From Diplocarpon mali (Eukaryota; Ascomycota; Leotiomycetes; Helotiales; Drepanopezizaceae), in the NCBI GenBank assembly GCA_024741835.1, contig JAENRP010000080.1, positions 1-64,000 on the forward strand: 64,000 nucleotides of DNA, written 5' to 3'. The notes below the pieces were generated by a model that saw nothing but the letters and a program-made list of their open reading frames with translations, did not search any database and was not told the origin of the DNA. Below are positions 56,801 to 64,000 of this stretch, piece after piece. The translations under genes were made by a program, and so were the position numbers. Position 1 is the first letter of the stretch, and each line of letters opens with the position of its first letter.

Positions 56801-59568
56801 CGACGCAGATATTACCCCTGCCTCCGACCTAGTCCAACTTCCTGAAGATCTTTCCTCCTTGCCCTGTCTTCATGATGGTGAAGCGAAGGTTGGGATGATC
56901 GTTGCCTTCAAGACCTTGGAATTTTCTGCTGCTACCCAATGGCAACCTCAAGTTTCGCCCTACATGACTGCGACTATTACTGAAATCTCAGACGAGGGAG
57001 AACTCACTCTTACGCTCGCTCTGAGAGATCGGAAACAGTCAACGAAAAACTTTGATCCACAAACGGGTGAGCGAATTTATAGCGGGTTTGAGGCGCCTGA
57101 TGACGAGGAAGACAACGAGGCTCTCTATCGCTTCTTCACAGACCTCCAGGAGCCCAAGATTGTTCTGGGGCCCGCAATAATGCTTGAGAACGATCTTACA
57201 AACAAGATCCAGGGCAATGTGGAACATGATGTAATCAGCAAACCGTCTCTAGCAAAAGCAACCAAGGTTGACTTTGTGAAAGAATCTCAAGCGAAAGAAA
57301 GACAGAATACACAAGAATCGACCGACATAGAAGACGAGAAAATCAAGCCAGATGCACAATCATCTCACGAGCTTCCCGAGGCACAGTTCTCTCACGTCAC
57401 CGAGACCCAACTCAATTCGGATACACCAGAATCTTACCAACAAGAACGCCAGCCTGATGATCTAGTGCAAGGCAGTCAATTTGAAGAAGCCCCCCCAGAG
57501 GTATCTGTTATCCAATACCTAGAAGTCCGTGAGCCTTACATCAAGGATCCCACACTCGAGTATACGGAGCAGGAAGAATCGCCTAGAGAAGAGCCCGTCA
57601 CCCAAGAATCGAATCTCGACGGTGCCGTCTTTGATCCTGTAACTTCTACGGTCGGATATGCTGACGAACTTCCTAATAATAGTGACTTGAAAGAGCCCAC
57701 AGAAGAGGCACGGCAAAGGGTAGGTAGAATGATGAAAGACGCTGGCTTCCGCTCAAGTGTCCCATCATCCAGTCTGTGGGACATCCGGCCCGACGGGATT
57801 CAATCTCCAGGCGAGGTCGCACTATTCGAGAAGTTGAGAGGGGAGATGATTGACGATAATTGGGAGAACGAGAGGGAAAATACGAGTCAGCCATCTTCCC
57901 CAAAGTTCAACGGGCTTGAATCTTCGCCTGCCAGCGAGCCACTAGAGTTATCTCGGACACCAATTAAGGCCCGTCAAGCGCCAGTCATCAGCTCGCCCAA
58001 TAGACCGCCTTCGTCAAGCTGGGAGACAGTGGATCAGGACTATCAGAGCTCTCCACCACCTCAACGCGGTCCTTCTCCCCCGCCTCCAAATATGGAAGAG
58101 CCCTCCGGCTGGGTGACGATCATTGAGACTAAGACTGTCACCCAAGTGCAGCGCTCCAGTCCTCCGTTGCTGCCTGTACGTTCAAACCCTCCGCTCACTG
58201 AGCCGGCCAGAAATCTCGGTCCCGCTGTTGAGCCAACTCGACCTGCTAGCTCAGCACCTAAGCTAGCCAGAAAAGTCAGTCTGCTTGCAGGAGGACCAGC
58301 GAGAGTCTCGAGCCCTTCTGCCTTGGAGCAATCCGGAAAGGCCCCAACTCTGGCGGCTAAACGCGAGACCAAGATATGCGAAATCGAGGAACCGAGACTG
58401 ACGAGGAAAGCAACCGTTGGAAGAGCTCAGGCCTATTTGGAGCAGCTGCAACCGAGAAAGCGGAGGCGCAGCAATGATTCTGATGCTACTAGTACACCAT
58501 CGAACCCAAAGAGCTCACCAGAGCGATTGTGTGGTCTTGATGTAGAAAATAAAAGTGATGCAAGTCTTCAGTACCCCACGCTCCCAGAGAACTCCTCCTT
58601 CACCAGCCAAGTCACAGATCATGGCCGCCAACCAGACTTTATCTTTGATGACAGCGTGGCTGAGAACATGGAGCCGCCAATGATCCCTGACATCGACGTT
58701 GGCACCCCTCAACCAGATCATGAGACGGCATTTGATTCTTGGAAGACAAAGGTCAAAGCCGACTCTGTCAAGCATGGCAAATCTGAAGTCAAGTTGCCAC
58801 CAAAAAATTTGCCGTTTGAAAGAGTCATTCATGCATCTTCGTCAAGCGATTCTGATAAATATGATCTTCCCTCTCTACAGGAGCTCTCGCAGGTATGACA
58901 CCCAAGTTTGCCACTAGATCTTCCATCAGGGAATCCCATGGTCGGCCGATGGAAATACTATGATGAAGTATTGATAGATGTTTCAGCGTTCAACAACAAT
59001 CGAGCGAAAAAATTCAGGACTATGCAAGTTGAAGAAACCCAATAAGTCCGATACGGAATACAAAGATGCAATAGTCGCCTTACAAAAGGAGATGTCCGAA
59101 GATCGAATCACGCCTAAAGCACCTCAGCCAAGACGAGGATCTACAGCTCTGTCAACAAAGAGCAGGGGTTTGAAAGGCCGTTACCCAAAGAGACCTGCGC
59201 CACAGACCTCAAAGCAGAAGGATACAGGGCGCATAGCATATGATACGACCAAGGGCCGGACTTTGGAGCGCCCAGCTTCACAATCTCACTCATCTGTTCC
59301 CCGAGCTTCAAGGTCCCAGGCCTCTTCGCAGAACAAAATCCCACCAGGATCGCAAATATTTGACCTAACCCTGTCGAGCGACGTCGAGTCAAAAGCAAAC
59401 ATACCAGACACTCATTCAAAACTATTGCGGACGTATAACTTAGACAGCGATGATAACGACGCCAGTCCATCTCCAGGCCCAGGATGGGTAGCCAAGAGAA
59501 CCAGTACGATCAAAGGCGTTAAGCCGCGAAAGAGAAAGACGAGCCTGGGTTTGAGGAATTCCTCGTAG
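53823..59568 (+). CDS. Large acidic, serine-rich nuclear-type protein, possibly coilin-like
   Basis: Three exons: 53,823-54,073, 54,143-58,892, 58,987-59,568, with introns of 69 and 94 bases, giving 1,860 residues in frame. The first intron uses GT-TCGT with a CTGAC branch site and restores EDEV-IIRPLL. The second has a gtatga donor and a tttcag acceptor. N-terminal about 100 residues (MRIRVTVRRHGLPDTPIIWS...) look like a ubiquitin-like fold found at the start of a conserved fungal family. Then come acidic stretches (about 110-190), a Ser/Asp/Glu tract (about 480-545), a basic patch HRRNTRRRNMN (about 570), a Lys/Arg-rich segment (880-916) and a possible Tudor-like domain (about 985-1,090, VGMIVAFKTLEF). 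Ubiquitin-like start, basic patch and Tudor-like domain recall coilin, the Cajal-body scaffold; that identity is a hypothesis. Confidence 0.8.
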
Positions 59569-60636
59569 GCGGGCGTGCATGGGGAGACCAAATATCTACC
59601 TATTTCAAGCAGAGAGAACAAAAACGTGTAGATAGAAGAGTTGTGTTGTGTAAGGGGCGGCGGTATCTTCTTTCGCAAATCCTAGCGGAGATATCATGGT
59701 TTATTTAGCCTTGCGATTGATCCCTCGGCTTTGGAGGCAACTGCTATTCAGAGATTGGCTAGACTTCTGGCTCATCTCATCATGCACGCATTTCTCCCTG
59801 TCACCGACGGCGAAGAACCGAGGTTTTGGCTGACATCGCGGTCTTCGTACCCCAACTCAACCCCGAAAATGATCCGATCCACAGCCCCTTGACTTTTCTT
59901 CCACCTCGATACATCAAGAGACTGGAAGAAAAAAAAGCGTGAATTTCCAGGTCAAATCTACCTGTCAGCACTTCCTCCCCTCACGTTTCAGAATCCCCGT
60001 CTGCAGGCCGTATATTGGGCGCCGCACCCTTTCAGCTCGGACGTCTGTTACAAGAAGATATATCTGCCTGCGAGCTGCAGCCTCGAGAGGCATCGAGTGC
60101 TGTACTCGAGTCAGATGTCCACTCACCTGCGCATTGTTTCGTGACCATCATCGCTCTGTACTCTCTTCCCCGCGAGATTTGTTTCTTCACGCGGTCATTT
60201 ACATGCATAGCAGCTAGTCTCGTTATGTCAAGTCATGTCTGTTCCTTGCTTTGATCACCACCTTGGATTCCACGCTGCTTAAACCTTCAAGGTCGATGCG
60301 AGCCGGCGCTTTCTACATGAATGTCCCTCTTCATCTCTCTTCATCTCTCGAAGATAAGCTGGAATGCTCTGCTCCTATACGCACACCTACCTACACCCAT
60401 CCACCTCTCTTGTCTACTTGCCCAGTCAAGAAGCTTGAGGGAGCGCTCCCTTGGAGTCATCAAGATCCATCAATCCTGGGCTCTCTTTCACGTGCCGTGC
60501 ATCTTGCCGCTCTGAGCAGACTCGACGCTGGACGGAGGAGGATCTGTCTCCTCGAGCTGTCCCCGCCAATTTCAGGAGCCGTGGATTTTTGTTCTCGGGC
60601 AATGGATGGGATATGTTAGGGCAGGACACGAAAAAG
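59569..60636. other. Intergenic region
   Basis: About 1.07 kb between two plus-strand genes. Overlapping open frames at 59,939-60,254 and 60,251-60,619 show no protein-like features. A CACGTG site lies at 60,489-60,494, about 145 bases before the next start codon. No RNA gene or repeat recognised. Confidence 0.5.
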
Positions 60637-61351
60637 ATGAAGGCGTCGACACTCCTCACGATCTCCTTACTCGCCGCGCGATCACAAGCTATGAATGCCG
60701 TGCCTCGGGCAGCTCTCGCCGCGTCGCTCTCGCTGCCGACATCCTCTCCTCCGCCCTCTTCCACTCCAGCATCGTCATCACTATTATTACTTGCCCCCCT
60801 CCTAGCCCCCGCGACGACGCCGCCACGAACACCAACGCCGACAGCGCGAGCTCTGGACGGAGCAAGCATCACGCCGAGACCATCCTTCGAGCCAGGCGAC
60901 GAGGCGCAGCTCGTGAGCCTGCAGCAGAAGTGGCACCTGACGACGTACTGGAGCTGCGCGACGTTTGGCAGCGAGAGGGTGTTTTGCGGGTGGTACGTCA
61001 GCGCGCTCTTTTCTGTGTATTTCCGTCGACGCATTTCTCCTGCCGTCGTATCCTGCCGCTCTTCTTTTTCGCTTTTATCTTCTGTCGATTTTCACCACGA
61101 TCGTCTCTGCGCTTGCGTTCTTCTGTCTGTTTGCTCTATTCATCATCTCAGGAGAGTGCTCGGTAAGGGCGTGGGCGTCGGCGCAGGCGCAAGAGACACT
61201 CCCGCGATACGTACCGACGCGTATCTGGTATACCAGGCACGAACCCGTCCTCCCAGGCGGCGACGAGATCGCTGCCGCGAGCCGGAGAGCGGATGCGAGG
61301 GTCGCGGCCGTGGTGGCTGTCGCTGCGGTGCTTGTGGGCGCTGCGTTGTGA
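60637..61351 (+). CDS. Small secreted, probably GPI-anchored protein with CGWHEP motif
   Basis: Exons 60,637-60,992 and 61,237-61,351 with a 244-base intron (gtacgt donor, ataccag acceptor), giving 156 residues. ATG 60,637 is preferred because it begins a signal peptide (MKASTLLTISLLAARSQA). A Ser/Pro/Thr-rich, partly hydrophobic stretch follows, then a conserved-looking end with two cysteines: TTYWSCATFGSERVFCGW (Cys107, Cys117) joined by the splice to HEPVLPGG. The C-terminal run VAAVVAVAAVLVGAAL preceded by small residues fits a GPI-anchor signal. I recall similar short W-S-C...C-G-W-H-E-P ends in other ascomycete cell-surface proteins of unknown function. The splice was chosen because it rebuilds CGWHEP. 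Reading on without it gives an Arg-rich tail to 61,380, which is less likely. Confidence 0.7.
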
Positions 61352-62603
61352 GCGTGACGTCCATCGCCTCGCTTGCCTGAACCTGGAGGTAAGCGAGGGA
61401 GTGTTGTTTTGGGTTGCCAGTACAGAGGCGTTTAGGAATATATGCATTTGGTGTTTGGGTGTGGTATGGGGAACTGCTTCGAGATAGGGGGTTGAGCTAT
61501 GCGCTTTGCGTTACATCCGGGCTTTTTTGGTTGCCAGAGCTTGCGCTGCCATGTGCATGCATGTATATATGGCAGAGGATACATTGCCAGGCCATAGTAA
61601 GATAACACATGCACCTGCACGCACCTCGTCAAGACAAGCCCCGAGAGGCAAGAAGAGGGGTTGCGTATCTACAAAACCAGTACATATTATGATTGCCACT
61701 CGTCCCACGCCTCTCCACCCCCCCCCTCTCTACCCAGAATACATGGCCGCTCGCCGATCAGGAAAGAAAGGTTGGAGTCGCGTTTCGGGTCCGTGAAGTC
61801 GCTTCTTGTGGAGGAATGGCTATCCACGGTGACGCGCTGATATATCTATTCTTTTGATTACTTGATCGAGGGAAAGATTTGGATTTGCAAGTTGGGCCGA
61901 TTCGTCTCCAGTTCATTCTTTTTATTTTCTCTCGATCTTGGATATGGAGCTGCAGAGAAGCTTTTCAAAAAGACTCGCTCTTCACGAAGAGCATAGCATG
62001 CGGGATCCACGTCCCTCTCTTTATCCCTAGCCCTAGCCCCAACCCCCAACCTCAGTGCCGACAGACGAAATGCTTAGGAACGGCTACGAAGCAGTGCGAA
62101 GCAGGTCTCTTGAGTCCATGTTTTAACCTCTATTAAGTAAAGCCAGTCCACGAAGATATCGCCGTCTCGACGAAGACGGGTAGCAAGGAAACACCCGCCC
62201 GTGCCAGAAGATACCTATCCCCAATACAAATCAGTAAGGCGTGGTCTGATGTGATCTCTCGCGGGCGCGGGATAGAAAGAGCAATGCAGCGCGCAGTTCA
62301 GACAGCTTGAGAAGATTTGTTATTGCGGTTTCTGTAGGCATCGCCGTTCTCCGATGGCGGGGTTTGGCCCGCAGCAGAGGGAGGGCTCATATGGCCCCGC
62401 GGAGTCATCATTTCACTGCACACCCTCGACTGCTGGAACCCGCGAGAGAGAGGGAGGGGTGGAGAGGAGAACTTTGGGGGTTGAGACGAGGTTAATATGC
62501 TGCTTACCTTCATAAAAATCCGCGCATGCAATGCAAAGAGCAGTCTCTCCATGCCCAGTTCCGGGGGAACAGCCCTTCAAGCAAGAGAGGGCCCGCCCTC
62601 ATT
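61352..62603. other. Intergenic region between convergent genes
   Basis: 1.25 kb between the secreted-protein gene (plus) and RRP7 (minus), so it holds two 3' flanks. It contains a C-run (61,720-61,730), a ccctagccctagccccaac stretch near 62,026 and a small hairpin near 62,161-62,183. The short open frames on both strands look accidental. No RNA gene found. Confidence 0.5.
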
Positions 62604-63524
62604 TCACTTCTCAGGCCTAAACCGCCCCCTCCTCTCCTTCATCTCCCCCACCCTCCTCCGATCCTCCTCGAACCTTCTCACCAGCTCCCCCTGCTCCTCT
62701 TTCTTCCGCTCCCTCATCTGAAAGCGATAGAAATCCCCCATGGCGCCCCTCTTCCCGGCCTCCTTGGCCTCCATCTCGCTCCTCTTCCTCTCCGCGTCTG
62801 CCATCCGCGCCGGGCCCGTCCGGCCCCCGCGGGTGACCGTCACGAAACCGTCTTCGTCCGGGACGCCGCGCTGCCGCTTCGCATCGTGCGCCTTCTGCTC
62901 TTCGGCCGCGTTGAAGGCTGTCATGAACGCGTCCACGTTACGCTGGAGCGTCGCGCGCGGTGGGTACCGGAGGCGTTGGTGAGATGCGTAGCGTGCTGAG
63001 CCGAGGGCGGGCGCTCTCGTGTCTCCGTCGGTGATTCCAGAGCCCCAGACCGGGCGCGAGGATTCTTTACTGGACTTGTGCAGCTTCTTGGCAGCCTTCA
63101 GCACGCTTTCCACGCTCTTGTCGTCGACTAGCCGTACGACCGCTGTGCTGCCGCTGCGGTGGAGCTCTCGGTCCCAGATCTGCGGCAGTTCGAGCGGGAC
63201 AGGCTCTTCGCCTCTCTTTCGCTTCTTGTTCGTGCCTTTCGTTGTTTTTGCGAGTGGGGTGGCAGCGGGTGTGGATTTCTTCTCGTGCTCGAACGATACG
63301 GATTCGTATCGTCCAGCGCCAACAAGCGATGTGAAGACGGCGCGCAGATGCGCGCAAGTGCTGTCGATTGGCACATTGACGAGGAAGAGGCTGCGAGAGT
63401 CGTGCTCGGTCGGGATCTTGGGGTGGTGCGGGCGGAGATAGATTGTGTGGGTGGTTGGTTCGGGGTAGGCGGGCGTGGAGGGAATTCTGACGGGGAGGAC
63501 GGTGTAGGCACCTATTTGTGACAT
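62604..63524 (-). CDS. RRP7: Ribosomal RNA-processing protein 7
   Basis: Single-exon gene of 306 residues for Rrp7, a component of the small-subunit processome (UTP-C/CURI-associated in yeast) needed for 18S rRNA maturation in the nucleolus. The N-terminal half (about residues 40-165) holds a degenerate RRM-like fold (RSLFLVNVPIDSTCAHLRAV...) with a basic insert KKRKRGEE. The C-terminal half is the Rrp7 domain (about 180-306): RYPPRATLQRNVDAFMTAF, PDEDGFVTVTRGGR, DFYRFQMRERKKEE, RRFEEDRRRV and the closing RRGRFRP. Start ATG at 63,524 gives the usual MSQ...Y.VLPVR beginning and full family length. Overlapping frames on both strands are shadows caused by high GC. Confidence 0.93.
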   Translation of the reverse strand: MSQIGAYTVLPVRIPSTPAYPEPTTHTIYLRPHHPKIPTEHDSRSLFLVNVPIDSTCAHLRAVFTSLVGAGRYESVSFEHEKKSTPAATPLAKTTKGTNKKRKRGEEPVPLELPQIWDRELHRSGSTAVVRLVDDKSVESVLKAAKKLHKSSKESSRPVWGSGITDGDTRAPALGSARYASHQRLRYPPRATLQRNVDAFMTAFNAAEEQKAHDAKRQRGVPDEDGFVTVTRGGRTGPARMADAERKRSEMEAKEAGKRGAMGDFYRFQMRERKKEEQGELVRRFEEDRRRVGEMKERRGRFRPEK

Positions 63525-63814
63525 TTTGGCAGAGAGTATCGAGTATTACTGATTCGTGGGATTTTGGTGAGCGTGCATGCCTAGGATGTATTTAGTTGCA
63601 TTGTGGTGTGGTGAAGCTTCTGACGAAGCAACTTTTTAGCAGAGGCTAACGGAGATCTAATCTAATCTGATGACGCTAAATAGCCAGGGGTATCTCCATT
63701 TCCAACAGCGACTCCTCAAGCTCCATGATATGTGGTGTGACATTTTCCCCATCTTTCCGAAACAAATCTAAACCCCTCCATGGTGTGGATCCATGCGGGT
63801 GATTCGAGAGCCGA
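63525..63814. other. Region between RRP7 start and the next gene's stop
   Basis: 290 bases containing the RRP7 promoter and the 3' flank of the gene at the edge. Nothing else recognised. Confidence 0.4.
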
Positions 63815-64000
63815 TCAGATCTTCTCGGGATCATTGATGCCGCCAGTCGTAATGATGTAGGTCGCCTCGCGCTCTGGACAGTCTAAGGACAGTGAGATTA
63901 GCAGAACTCGACAATCAGGCTTCAAGAAAGTGCAACGCTACGTCAGGCGCTGAGTATTGGGAAGAGTCACCAGGCGAATCCACAATTTTGGCAACACGTT
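63815..64000 (-). CDS. 3' end of an unrecognised gene (partial)
   Basis: The minus strand ends with a coding-like exon at 63,882-63,815 (CPEREATYIITTGGINDPEK then I and a stop). It is joined through an 88-base intron (donor gtgact at 63,970, CTAAT branch site, tccttag acceptor) to an exon running off the edge (RVAKIVDSP). The joined reading is VDSP-D-CPEREATY. An alternative donor at 63,941 (gtagcg) would put the last exon in another frame, ending near 63,676. I do not recognise the family. Confidence 0.4.

Noticed and set aside
54432..58832. Many antisense frames of 60-170 codons under the large acidic protein
   Set aside because: They mirror Ser/Asp/Glu-rich codons of the real gene and show no independent features.
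54174..58898. Start of the large protein at 54,174
   Set aside because: That codon is GTG, not ATG. An upstream exon (53,823-54,073) with a good start and a short intron joins it in frame.
60251..60619. 122-codon plus-strand frame before the secreted-protein gene
   Set aside because: No signal, domain or codon pattern; overlaps other open frames and the probable promoter.
62026..62050. CCCTAG/CCCCAAC run resembling telomere repeats
   Set aside because: Only two imperfect units in a gene-rich interval; not a telomere or an interstitial telomeric array.

Overview
The window comes from a filamentous ascomycete (Pezizomycotina-type) nuclear genome. It falls into two compartments. Bases 1 to about 50,440 are AT-rich, gene-free, and made almost entirely of nested, degenerate LTR retrotransposons. 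Their reading frames are full of TAG/TAA stops, and differences between copies are nearly all C-to-T or G-to-A transitions with CpA/TpG turned into TpA. That is the signature of repeat-induced point mutation (RIP). Bases 50,460 to 64,000 have balanced composition and hold compact genes with short GT-AG introns.

Nested region, as reconstructed from LTRs, target-site duplications (TSDs) and rejoined frames. Gypsy A1 (minus strand) runs from its 5' LTR at 16,688 down past base 1. It is split in its gag gene by copia A1 (plus strand, 7,792-15,811). A 5'-truncated copia D (plus, about 16,870-19,600) is followed by a cluster of palindromes and then by copia B (plus, 19,816-27,402, TSD gatac). An old minus-strand copia C survives in three pieces (50,440-47,671, 36,613-35,817, 28,265 to about 27,408). 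Two elements interrupt it: gypsy B (plus, 28,266-35,811, TSD cttct) and copia A2 (minus, 36,614-47,670, TSD aatag). Copia A2 itself carries two later insertions: gypsy A2 (plus, 37,013-39,806, with a 32-base N gap) and a solo LTR of the copia B family (41,749-41,947, TSD actta).

Genes, left to right: a dienelactone-hydrolase-family protein (minus, one intron); a proline-rich gene whose downstream exon encodes a Cys/His motif; an 1,860-residue acidic, serine-rich protein with a possible coilin-like layout; a small secreted, probably GPI-anchored protein ending its mature part in CGWHEP; the pre-rRNA processing factor RRP7 (minus); and the 3' end of an unrecognised minus-strand gene at the right edge. 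They do not form a pathway or a cluster.

Most interesting observations: (1) in every element with two comparable LTRs, the outer tips of the LTRs keep CpA/TpG while the inner halves are heavily mutated; (2) a dispersed 23-base imperfect palindrome occurs repeatedly in the gypsy A family and in a three-copy cluster at 19.6 kb; (3) three unrelated element families carry a coding-like segment antisense to gag-pol between pol and the 3' LTR, in one case in a GC-rich island that escaped RIP.
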